Shown here: one piece after another, positions 6,519 through 13,861 of the stretch | How positions within the stretch are numbered: position 1 is the stretch's first letter | How the letters are laid out: the number at the start of each line of letters is the position of its first letter | Assembly (NCBI GenBank): GCA_910585755.1 | Contig: CAJUFH010000054.1 | Coordinates: 1-20,874, forward strand | Direction of reading: 5' to 3' | DNA from: an uncultured Muribaculaceae bacterium | GTDB lineage: Bacteria > Bacteroidota > Bacteroidia > Bacteroidales > Muribaculaceae | Length of the DNA: 20,874 nucleotides | Made by a program: the position numbers and the translations under genes | The notes under the pieces: model-generated | Database searches by the model: none | The model's input: the letters and a program-made list of their open reading frames with translations, nothing else | What the model was told of the DNA's origin: nothing

Positions 6519-7313
6519 TTATTTGGGTTGCTTGCCGATGTAGGCCAGGATGCCGCCGTCGACGTAGAGGACGTGGCCGTTGACGAAGTCGGAGGCGTCG
6601 GAGGCGAGGAACACGGCGGGGCCCATGAGGTCCTCGGGTGTGCCCCAGCGGGCGGCGGGAGTCTTCGAGATGATGAACTGGTCGAAGGGGTGGCGCGAGC
6701 CGTCGGGCTGGATTTCGCGGAGGGGCGCGGTCTGCTCGGTCGCGATGTAGCCCGGGCCGATGCCGTTGCACTGGATGTTATGCTCGCCGAACTCGGAGCA
6801 GATGTTGCGGGTAAGCATCTTGAGGCCACCCTTGGCGGCTGCGTAGGCGCTGACGGTCTCGCGGCCCAGCTCGCTCATCATCGAGCAGATGTTGATAATC
6901 TTGCCGTGACCCTTCTTGATCATTCCGGGGATGACGGCCTTTGCGCAGATGTAGGGGGCTACGAGGTCGACGTCGATCACGCGGCGGAAGTCCTCGACGG
7001 CCATTTCCTCCATCGGGATGCGCTTGATGATACCGGCGTTGTTCACCAGGATGTCGATTGTGCCCACGGTAGCCTCGATGTCGGCGACCATTGCCTTGAC
7101 GGCCTCTTCGTCGGTCACGTCGCAGAGGTAGCCTTTCGCGTCGATTCCGAGTTCCTTATATGCTTTGAGGCCGCGGTCGACGGTTTCCTGGCGCGAGCAG
7201 TTGAAAACGATTTTCGCGCCTGCCTCGGCGAACGCCTGGGCGATAGCCAGTCCGATACCATAGGCGGCTCCGGTGACGAGGGCCACTTTGCCTTCAAGTG
7301 AGAAATTTACCAT
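6519..7313 (-). CDS. kduD: 2-keto-3-deoxygluconate 5-dehydrogenase (KduD, SDR family)
   Basis: A 264-residue classical short-chain dehydrogenase. TGAAYGIG (14-21) binds the nicotinamide cofactor, NNAG (91-94) is the structural motif, and S144, Y157 and K161 (YAAAK) form the catalytic centre. The C-terminal YVDGGILAYIG matches the KduD/GNO subgroup. It should reduce 2,5-diketo-3-deoxygluconate to 2-keto-3-deoxygluconate in the cytoplasm, using the product of KduI and feeding KdgK. No signal peptide. It is the first gene of the uronate operon, about 35 bp behind a strong -7 box, and is cut off from the rest of the operon by the inserted four-helix-bundle island. A gluconate 5-dehydrogenase is the main alternative, made unlikely by the neighbours. 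Confidence 0.92.
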   Translation of the reverse strand: MVNFSLEGKVALVTGAAYGIGLAIAQAFAEAGAKIVFNCSRQETVDRGLKAYKELGIDAKGYLCDVTDEEAVKAMVADIEATVGTIDILVNNAGIIKRIPMEEMAVEDFRRVIDVDLVAPYICAKAVIPGMIKKGHGKIINICSMMSELGRETVSAYAAAKGGLKMLTRNICSEFGEHNIQCNGIGPGYIATEQTAPLREIQPDGSRHPFDQFIISKTPAARWGTPEDLMGPAVFLASDASDFVNGHVLYVDGGILAYIGKQPK

Positions 7314-7348
7314 TGTAGTCTGTTAAGTTAGGTTTGAGATTCTGAGCG

Positions 7349-7356
7349 CAAAGGTA
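7349..7356 (-). promoter_or_regulatory. -7 box of the kduD operon promoter
   Basis: On the minus strand TACCTTTG matches the Bacteroidetes -7 consensus TAnnTTTG exactly and is followed by C, as is common. It lies 36-43 bases upstream of the kduD start. No good TTTG is visible at the -33 position, which suggests dependence on an activator. Just upstream on the minus strand (7387-7401) is the direct repeat ATGCGTA-A-ATGCGTA, a possible activator site. Confidence 0.65.
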
Positions 7357-7493
7357 CTAAAAAAAACGCACGAAGATGTCGCGCGTATGCGTAAATGCGT
7401 ACAGATTGCTTGCAATCCTGTGCAGAAATGCCTGTTCCCGGGGCCTCGGGATGACAAAAATCGACTTTTCGGCGAGATTTGCACCCTAAATTG

Positions 7494-8252
7494 TCAATTA
7501 TTCACCCCTTCGGAAAGCTCGGCCGCCAGCCGTTGGGGGGAGGGCTCTTTCAGTACCACAGTCCCGTCGGCGCGGAGCAGGTAGACCGACGGAGTGGCCC
7601 TTATCTCATAGAGCGTGTCGGCCTCTACCGAGGGGTTGAGCGAGAGGTCGACGGCGGCTATGCGTAGTGTGCCCTCTGCGACGCGGCGGTCTATCGCTTC
7701 CGATGCGCGCATCGCCTCGGCGAACGCCCGGCACCGGGGGCAGTCGGGGTCGTGGAAGAAGAGGATTATGTCGGCTGCCGTTCCCGGTTTGAGCAGCCGT
7801 TCCCTTCCGCCGCCCGGGGTCGCGTAGGAGAAATCGGGAGCTTTCGTACCGGGGGCGTTACGGCGGCAGATCGCGAGTTCCTCGTCCAGCAGGCCGGTGG
7901 AGTCGCGCCCGGTCGAAATAAGGTATTCGAGAAAGGGGATGTAGAGCGCTTCGGAGTAGACGGGAGATTCGGGGTCGAAGAGGTATCGGTCGGCTATTTC
8001 GGCGGCGAGCGCCAGGCCTCCCGGCTCGTCGGCGCTCCGGCGCAGGTATTCTCTCGCTCCGCGCTGCCGGGCGGCATCGTCGGACAGCTCCAGCTCGAAG
8101 GCGAGGTCGGCGAACCGCTGCTCGAGCGCCGCGGTGTCGGGGAGCGCATCGGTAACGGATTCCCGACTGTCGCCGCGGGGGTTACCGCCTCTTCCCGCGC
8201 ACGCCGCGCACAGGGCAGCGGCGGCTATCGCCGAAACAACAAGCTCCCTCAT
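7494..8252 (-). CDS. Thioredoxin-fold lipoprotein, DUF5106-like
   Basis: A 252-residue exported protein. A short hydrophobic N-terminus ends in LCAACAG, with C18 the likely lipidated cysteine; the lipobox is imperfect. The middle region (ESPVYSEALYIPFLEYL, then APGTKAPDFSY around 133-143) matches what I know of DUF5106 proteins. The C-terminal thioredoxin fold has CPRC (171-174) as the redox pair and ATPSVYLL with cis-Pro 221. It should face the periplasm as a thiol-disulphide oxidoreductase. It starts 4 bp after the stop of the large adhesin gene, so it is the last gene of the fimbrial operon. This suggests, without proof, a role in folding or disulphide handling of the exported fimbrial proteins. 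A transcript read-through from an unrelated stress protein is the alternative. Confidence 0.8.
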   Translation of the reverse strand: MRELVVSAIAAAALCAACAGRGGNPRGDSRESVTDALPDTAALEQRFADLAFELELSDDAARQRGAREYLRRSADEPGGLALAAEIADRYLFDPESPVYSEALYIPFLEYLISTGRDSTGLLDEELAICRRNAPGTKAPDFSYATPGGGRERLLKPGTAADIILFFHDPDCPRCRAFAEAMRASEAIDRRVAEGTLRIAAVDLSLNPSVEADTLYEIRATPSVYLLRADGTVVLKEPSPQRLAAELSEGVNN

Positions 8253-8256
8253 ATCC

Positions 8257-11200
8257 TTACTCTACGACGTCGCGCACGCACCGCACGGCGAAACTCTTGT
8301 AATCCGCAGTGTTATGGAGCAACGGGTTCTGCGTCATCCATCCGTTGCCAACGTTTACTTTCAGTTCTTTATATTGTCCTGGGACAACCGCGGCGGTCGG
8401 GCTCCCCGCTCCGTTGCCGTTTACATCGTAATAGGTAAATGTGCAGGTCAGGAGCGCCTGTACGCTTAACCCGGTGTAGAACTCGTTGGTCTCGATTGAG
8501 AAAATCGAGGCTTCCTTCTGGTTAGGGACGCGCCATCCCTTTTTGGTGGCAGTGTCGAGCGAAGAGCAGGGGTTATTGCCGTCGAGGAGGTATTGCGCCC
8601 AGGAAAAGCTATCGGTGTCCTCTATCACGTCCGACAGGTAGATGACCTTGTCTGATACCTCGAATGAGTGGTAGCAGCGGTTGTTGCGCTGGTCGTTGAT
8701 GAAGTGGGGAGGCATCGTGTTGGAGGAGCTTGTGAACGGCTCGCTGCGCAGGGCGTTGTAGTCCATTCGGTCGAGGTCGAAGATGTTCGTGCCCGTGCGG
8801 CGGCGGTAGACCGGTTGCACGCGGGTATCCTTTCGGAACGCTTCGAGATGCGCTCCGAGGTAGCGCACGCAGCGCACCTGCCATGGAGGGGAGCCGCCCC
8901 ATCCGAGGAGCTGGTCGTAAGAGGAAATCGAGAGGCCCTCCATAGCCCAGAGAATCATTCGGTCGGCGGTGAAAATCAGCAGGCGGGAGTTTGTCTCGTT
9001 AATTGTGTATTCCAGCTTGGAAATGCCGTCATAGTCCATGACGGGAGTTGAGAGGGCCTGGCGCCCGAGGATTACGCGCATCATCTGCGACGTGGAGGGG
9101 ACGAACCAGCGCACTTCCGTATGGTCGATGCGCCCGTCGCCGTCAAGGTCTCGGTTGCGGTTGGTGCAGGCGTTGATCGCCTCTATGAATTTGGCCGACG
9201 AGCTTTGGTCGGGGTCGTATTCTGTTGGATAATAATTTTTTTGCGTCTGGTCGGAGAGAGAGACGGTTGCGGGAATCGGATAGGTTCTCGCGGGAGCCGT
9301 CAGCCCCTGCACGCCGTTTATGGCGTTGACGCTCTGGGGTGTGGTGAGGTCGAGGAAGTCAGACCATTTATATGTGTTGTCGTACCAGGTGCTGTACGAG
9401 TTTTTCGTGTTCATATAGTAATGCGCGACGGAGTAGCGCCCGGAAGTCTGCATGTCGACGCTCGTGTCTTCGAAAGTGGAGCGCAGGTTGAGGCCCTGGT
9501 TCTCGTTGACGTGCTCCAGGCCGAGCGCCGCGTTATCCATCCCGTTGCGGTAATAGGTCTGTATCGAGTGTTGCGAAAGGGCGTATTTCGATTTGTTGTG
9601 GATCGAGGCGCCGTCGGCCGACTGCCCGACGTCGACGTTGATCCATACCTTGCGGTCGGGGGCGTTGGCGAACCAGTGCCAGGCGTACTTGTCATCGTCG
9701 TAAATGTCGCCGTTGGAGTCGTCGTAGCGCTCGTAGCAGTATTCGTTGACGAAGAGCGTGTACCACCCGGCGGACAGCGACGAGTTGATTTCCGACAGCA
9801 GGTAGGTCTTTCCGTCTGAGTAGGTTCCTGTGCGCGGCTTGTATTCGGCGAGCACGTTCTGGCCTGAGGTCTTGCGCAGCTCGATCCAGGAGAAGAAGCG
9901 GAAGTCGGAGTCGGTAGAGCGGGGATAGTTGCCGGTATTGTAAAGTATGCGCTGGCCGTTCTCGCCGTAAACCTCCATATAGAATTTGAAGTTTTGCAGC
10001 TCGGCGGCGGTAAGGTAGATGTTGAAGCTGTTGTAGTGGGCGTCGAGCTGGACGTATGTGTCGGTAACGTCGGTTATGATACCCTCTACGGAGGGAACGA
10101 GCTCCTCTTTGGTGGTTTCCAGCAGCAGGTCGGCGATGTTGTTGACCGTTATGTTGTAGCTGTACTTGGTGTTTCGGAAGCAGTTGAAGTCGCGGGCGCG
10201 GTCTACGGCGTTTTCCCCGACGCAGTAGCCGAGGTGGACGGTATATGTGGCCTGGACGTTTCTGGTAGTCCCGGAGGAGAGTGCCTTGCCGTTTTCGTCG
10301 ACGCTCATCTCCATTTCGGCGGTGAAGGTGACGTATGTCGCGTTGTCGCGGTAGGAACTCTCGGCGGCTGAAGAGGCGAGGCTGATGAATTTGCCGGAGT
10401 TTGTGCCGTCGGGGTTCTTGTGCTGCTTCTCGCGGTAGTGGTACAGGTTGCCGAGGGCGGCGCTGTAGCCGTCGGGGGGCGTGAGGCCTGTATGGAGGTT
10501 CTCGGCGTTCCAGAAGTCGAAGCTGAGAGTGTTTCCGCTGGCCGTGACGCGGGTCTGGTCGGTAGAGTTGCTGACGGCCTTCCCTTTTACCGTCACGGTC
10601 TCCCCGGCGTTGACGCTGTCGTCGGCCGCGGAGCGCCCGTGGAGCCAGGAGGTGGTCGGCACGTTGTAGACCCTCCATTCCGTTATGTCGAAACTCTTGA
10701 TGTTCGACGCGTTATAGGTGACGTTGAAGGTGCTGTGGCTCAACAGGCGGCGCAGGTGTATCGCCCCGGTGGGCTGGAACGGGTCTTTGCCGGCGGTCGG
10801 GGGTATGTTGAGGATTGTTTCCGCGGGGGCGGTACCGTCGTGGGTTTCTCCGTCCTTGTACTGCTCGGAGTATAATCCCGACATGAGCATGGAGTTAAGC
10901 GGCTCGTCGATCCAGGCGATATCCGGGTCGGAGACCGCCGCGGCGATCGCGCGGTAGGAGTCCCAGTCGGTAACGGCGAGCAGCGCGTCGCGCATCGGGA
11001 GGGTCTTGTCCCCCTCGACGGCGGTATAGTTCTCGAAGTTCGCGACTCCGGCGACGCGGGTCGCGCCGGAGGTCGTTTTCAGCGAGACGTTCTGCCATAC
11101 ATCCGCGGGGGTGTTCTTGTCGAACCCTTCGGCGATATAGTAGTCTTTAAGTTCGCCGGTGGTGGCGTTGAAAAGGCCGATCCAGATGGAGGTCACGAGG

Positions 11201-11397
11201 TAGTTGCGGCCTGTCGCACGGGATAGGGACGCCATATCCCCGGCGTTCATACGGAGGGTGACGGTCGCTTCCTCCCCCTCGGGCTGGGGCAGCATCCCGT
11301 CGGGGACGGCGATCTCGTCGGCGCACGACGAGGCCGCCAGCAGCAGGAGCGCCGTCAGCAGCAGGGAGGCTGTATGTCTTATATGTTTGTATGACAT
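8257..11397 (-). CDS. Large fimbrial tip/adhesin lipoprotein (DUF4906-like)
   Basis: A 1046-residue lipoprotein starting at 11397 (MSYKHIRHTASLLLTALLLLAASSC). The frame is open 20 codons further, but that would overlap the preceding gene. Numbered from this start, an N-terminal fimbrillin/Mfa2-like beta domain (EATVTLRMNAGD) leads into a long repeat-free beta-rich body. An EF-hand-like loop, DLDGDGRIDHTE, occupies 750-761, just before EVRWFVPSTSQM. The C-terminus has GWRVPNQKE and ends with FAVRCVRD, the pattern of C-type-lectin-like Fib_succ_major/DUF1566-related modules. By position in the Mfa operon it is probably the tip or an accessory adhesin on the cell surface. The ligand is unknown. 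It follows the minor lipoprotein gene by 20 bp. Confidence 0.8.
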   Translation of the reverse strand: MSYKHIRHTASLLLTALLLLAASSCADEIAVPDGMLPQPEGEEATVTLRMNAGDMASLSRATGRNYLVTSIWIGLFNATTGELKDYYIAEGFDKNTPADVWQNVSLKTTSGATRVAGVANFENYTAVEGDKTLPMRDALLAVTDWDSYRAIAAAVSDPDIAWIDEPLNSMLMSGLYSEQYKDGETHDGTAPAETILNIPPTAGKDPFQPTGAIHLRRLLSHSTFNVTYNASNIKSFDITEWRVYNVPTTSWLHGRSAADDSVNAGETVTVKGKAVSNSTDQTRVTASGNTLSFDFWNAENLHTGLTPPDGYSAALGNLYHYREKQHKNPDGTNSGKFISLASSAAESSYRDNATYVTFTAEMEMSVDENGKALSSGTTRNVQATYTVHLGYCVGENAVDRARDFNCFRNTKYSYNITVNNIADLLLETTKEELVPSVEGIITDVTDTYVQLDAHYNSFNIYLTAAELQNFKFYMEVYGENGQRILYNTGNYPRSTDSDFRFFSWIELRKTSGQNVLAEYKPRTGTYSDGKTYLLSEINSSLSAGWYTLFVNEYCYERYDDSNGDIYDDDKYAWHWFANAPDRKVWINVDVGQSADGASIHNKSKYALSQHSIQTYYRNGMDNAALGLEHVNENQGLNLRSTFEDTSVDMQTSGRYSVAHYYMNTKNSYSTWYDNTYKWSDFLDLTTPQSVNAINGVQGLTAPARTYPIPATVSLSDQTQKNYYPTEYDPDQSSSAKFIEAINACTNRNRDLDGDGRIDHTEVRWFVPSTSQMMRVILGRQALSTPVMDYDGISKLEYTINETNSRLLIFTADRMILWAMEGLSISSYDQLLGWGGSPPWQVRCVRYLGAHLEAFRKDTRVQPVYRRRTGTNIFDLDRMDYNALRSEPFTSSSNTMPPHFINDQRNNRCYHSFEVSDKVIYLSDVIEDTDSFSWAQYLLDGNNPCSSLDTATKKGWRVPNQKEASIFSIETNEFYTGLSVQALLTCTFTYYDVNGNGAGSPTAAVVPGQYKELKVNVGNGWMTQNPLLHNTADYKSFAVRCVRDVVE
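9115..9150 (-). other. EF-hand-like calcium loop in the adhesin
   Basis: The 12-residue stretch DLDGDGRIDHTE has acidic or polar ligands at loop positions 1, 3, 5, 9 and 12, Gly at 6 and Ile at 8, the canonical calcium-loop pattern. Only one loop is seen, as in dockerin-like or structural calcium sites, not regulatory EF-hand pairs. Confidence 0.7.
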
Positions 11398-11417
11398 TGC
11401 TGTATGGAGAGAGCGGG

Positions 11418-12599
11418 TTAGTTGTATGGCGGGATGTCGGTCGAGAGTTCCTGCCATTCGCAGACGGTATAATTGAATACCACCTCGGCGGCCGACAGGC
11501 GAGTGAAATGGCCGTTTATTACGACGTGGGTGTTCCTCGGGAGGTCGAGCATCGGGCGCGTGGTTCCTCCGGCCGGTGTGGTGAAGTTGATGTCGGAGGG
11601 GGTGCCGGTTTCCCCGTTGATTGCCAGCCAGGTGCGGTAGACATACGCGGAGCGGGTGAAGCTGGGGCCTTCGGGAAGGTAGACCGGGCCGATTTCGGCG
11701 GTTGTGCCGTGGGGTATGTCGGTGTTGGCGGCGATTGTCGCTGTCGAGCCGGAGGCGGCGTAGGGGGTGTGGCTGGTGTAGGAGGTCTGTTTGCTCCCCT
11801 CGGGGAAGACGGCGTTGAAGAAGTAGTATTCCGCCTCGGGGATGTTGTTGAGGTACATGGCGTTGACGACCGCCGAGCCGTCGACCGAGCGGTTCTCGAG
11901 GCGGTAGGTGAACTTCGTGGCCGCGCGGTGCATGTAGAAGTGGTCGCTCTGCGCCGCGGCGTCGCCGATATGGTATTTTTCGTATATGGAGCAGATCGGC
12001 AACGGTTTGCGGGTCGCGGGGTCGGCGATTTCGAGCGGGAAGTTCAGCGCGCGGTTCAGGATTAGGTTCTTCTTCAGGGCTTCCGGGTCGACTTTCACGC
12101 GCATATCCCCCTCTGCGGGTATCATCCGGCTGAAATACGCGGCGGCGCTGACGGTCTCCCCGGTGGAGATGTCAGTCAGGATGGTGCTCTCCTCGTTTCC
12201 GATGAAAATCAGGGTCTTGTCCTCGTTGCTCTTGACGGGGAAGCTGTCGCCGGAGGCGAGCACCGCGGGGTCGGCGGTGAGGTCCCATAGAGTGTTGTGC
12301 TCGACGTAACCCTCGCCGTCGGCGATGATTATGCGGACGCTATGGAGCTTTTCGGCCTGGTTGGCCGCCAGCTCCTCCCCGGCGCGCGACTCCGCGGGGG
12401 TCTCGGAGGGGAAGAACGGGTTCCCGTGGGGCGACGACAGGGTGAGGTGGATTGTGAGGTTGGTGATTCCCGGCTCTTTCAGCGGGGGTGCGGGAGCCGG
12501 CTCGTCCCTGAAGGAGGAGTGCGCGCAGCCGCTGGCCGCCACCGCGATGGTGACGGCCGCCCAGGCGGTCCGTACGATTCTCTTCAGGGATTTGTTCAT
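11418..12599 (-). CDS. Fimbrillin-like minor subunit lipoprotein
   Basis: A 393-residue exported lipoprotein with signal segment AVTIAVAASGC and lipidated C25. The N-terminal beta segment ITNLTIHLTLSS is followed by ESRAGEE (R72), a plausible arginine-specific processing site of the kind that activates donor-strand exchange in P. gingivalis-type fimbrillins. The C-terminus (RNTHVVINGHF, then YTVCEWQ and TDIPPY) matches the last strands of FimA/Mfa-type subunits. It is therefore likely a minor shaft or tip-adaptor subunit, comparable to Mfa3/Mfa4 or FimC/FimD in position and not necessarily in sequence. It starts 7 bp after the Mfa2-type anchor gene and is co-transcribed. The exact subunit role cannot be read from the sequence. 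Confidence 0.75.
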   Translation of the reverse strand: MNKSLKRIVRTAWAAVTIAVAASGCAHSSFRDEPAPAPPLKEPGITNLTIHLTLSSPHGNPFFPSETPAESRAGEELAANQAEKLHSVRIIIADGEGYVEHNTLWDLTADPAVLASGDSFPVKSNEDKTLIFIGNEESTILTDISTGETVSAAAYFSRMIPAEGDMRVKVDPEALKKNLILNRALNFPLEIADPATRKPLPICSIYEKYHIGDAAAQSDHFYMHRAATKFTYRLENRSVDGSAVVNAMYLNNIPEAEYYFFNAVFPEGSKQTSYTSHTPYAASGSTATIAANTDIPHGTTAEIGPVYLPEGPSFTRSAYVYRTWLAINGETGTPSDINFTTPAGGTTRPMLDLPRNTHVVINGHFTRLSAAEVVFNYTVCEWQELSTDIPPYN

Positions 12600-12606
12600 T
12601 TCGGGT

Positions 12607-13620
12607 TCAGTTCATCTCGATGTCGTTGAAGCGCACGACCCAGTCGTTGATTATGACTTCGGTGCGCCCCCATTTGTCGTTGCCGTTGAGGAAGAATATC
12701 AGGTTCCACTGGCTGCAGCGGTCGAGATATTCCTGGTCGGGGTAGTCGGTGGCGTCGCTCTGCGATGCCTCCAGGTATCTGATCAGCGGGATTTCCAATA
12801 CGGTTTCTCCCGTCTGGTTGTTTTCTACTCTGAGTTTGGGCGAAGTGCCGGACATGACGCGGGAGGTGCTCAGCTCGCCGTAGGCGGCGGCTCCTTCCCC
12901 GTCGGCCTTGGAACCGGGGAGTACTCCGCGGGTCCAGTGGGTGTAGGTTGTTGGGTTGCCTGTGGCCACGGGGTTGTTCTCGTGGTCGAGCAGGGCGTTG
13001 TCGTCGATTATGTAGTAGTCGAATTTCGAGCCTTCGACGGGGCTGTTGTCGGTGTGTTGGAGGGTTACGCGGAAATGGTTTGTCGTGCGCTTGAGGTTCA
13101 GCGTCTCCTTCACTCTCCCGGCTGGGGACGGCTGGGGTACGGTGAAGTCGAGCGTCCCGTGGTAATGGTTGTGGAGCAGCTTGCCGACATGCTCCGGCTT
13201 AAGGGCCGACGCGAGCTCGGTGTAGTGGCTGCCCGCGGCCGGTTCCTCGACGGTCGCGAAGGATGCCTGGTCGCAGCGCGTCCCTCCGTAGGCCACGGCG
13301 CGGTAGCGCCCCGGCTCGAGGTCGAGGTTCATGCGGTAATCCTCCGACGCGAGCGCCGGAGCGTCCTCTCCGAGGGTCGCGACATAGCGTCCTTCGGAGT
13401 CGTAGAGATAGAGGGTGAGGCAGTCGACCTGCTTGTGGAAGGAGTTGGCTTCCTCAAGGTTATAGTCGAACACGAATCGCAGTTCCACTCCTCCGCGGCA
13501 CGGGGGCAGGTCGTCGAAAACCGTTCCGCACGAGGTCGCCAGCGCGGAGGTCGCCGTCAGGGCGCCCGCGGCTATGGTTCGGGCGAGTATTTTTCCAAGT
13601 TTTGTCCCGTTGATTGTCAT
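12607..13620 (-). CDS. mfa2: FimB/Mfa2-family fimbrial anchor lipoprotein
   Basis: A 337-residue lipoprotein from the start at 13620 (MTINGTKLGK). An upstream in-frame start at 13719 would run through the terminator hairpin and lacks a signal peptide. The signal segment ends ALATSC with lipidated C31. The family signature follows: FDDLPPC (35-41), then FDYNLEEANSFHKQVDCLTLYLYD (read as two halves, 51-74). The C-terminus INDWVVRFNDIEMN resembles the last strand of the major subunit Mfa1. Mfa2/FimB proteins sit in the outer membrane, anchor the fimbria and limit its length. It lies downstream of mfa1, behind a structured 241-bp spacer and a terminator-like hairpin that should reduce its expression relative to mfa1. 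Confidence 0.9.
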   Translation of the reverse strand: MTINGTKLGKILARTIAAGALTATSALATSCGTVFDDLPPCRGGVELRFVFDYNLEEANSFHKQVDCLTLYLYDSEGRYVATLGEDAPALASEDYRMNLDLEPGRYRAVAYGGTRCDQASFATVEEPAAGSHYTELASALKPEHVGKLLHNHYHGTLDFTVPQPSPAGRVKETLNLKRTTNHFRVTLQHTDNSPVEGSKFDYYIIDDNALLDHENNPVATGNPTTYTHWTRGVLPGSKADGEGAAAYGELSTSRVMSGTSPKLRVENNQTGETVLEIPLIRYLEASQSDATDYPDQEYLDRCSQWNLIFFLNGNDKWGRTEVIINDWVVRFNDIEMN

Positions 13621-13861
13621 TGGTGTCGGGGGTAGTGTTTTGTTTGAAAAGAGAATAGAGCGGGTGCCCCGGCAGGGCGCCGCGGCACCCGCTCTTGTTA
13701 ATTTCGTTCTTCCAGGCATTTCCGCCGGATGGGGAGGGCGCTGTCAGAACGGTTCAGATGGTAGGAGCTTGAAGGTGAGGCCGATGGGAGCAATCTAAGG
13801 ATTGTGACCGAGGCCGAACCTTCGAGCGACGACCCAGATGGGCCGTTATGACACGCACTCC
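13621..13861 (-). other. Structured mfa1-mfa2 spacer
   Basis: A 241-bp gene-free spacer inside an otherwise tightly packed operon. It contains a nested hairpin (arms 13767-13776 and 13818-13827, with an inner CAATC/GATTG hairpin at 13791-13804) and, nearer mfa2, the terminator-like stem at 13657-13695. CAGATGG occurs on both sides of the nested hairpin. I see no ORF with coding character. Confidence 0.6.
13651..13695 (-). terminator. Attenuator-like terminator between mfa1 and mfa2
   Basis: A perfect 12-bp stem (AGAGCGGGTGCC with its complement, 13684-13695 and 13657-13668) with a 15-nt loop is followed on the minus strand by the U-rich run ATTCTCTTTTC. It sits between the major subunit and the anchor gene and has the form of an intrinsic, probably partial, terminator giving excess major subunit. 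Confidence 0.75.

Noticed and set aside
11398..11457. Longer N-terminus for the large adhesin
   Set aside because: It would overlap the preceding gene and move the lipoprotein signal away from the N-terminus.
13621..13719. Longer N-terminus for the Mfa2-type anchor
   Set aside because: The extra 33 residues translate the terminator hairpin and would place the signal peptide internally; the start at 13620 restores a normal lipoprotein signal.
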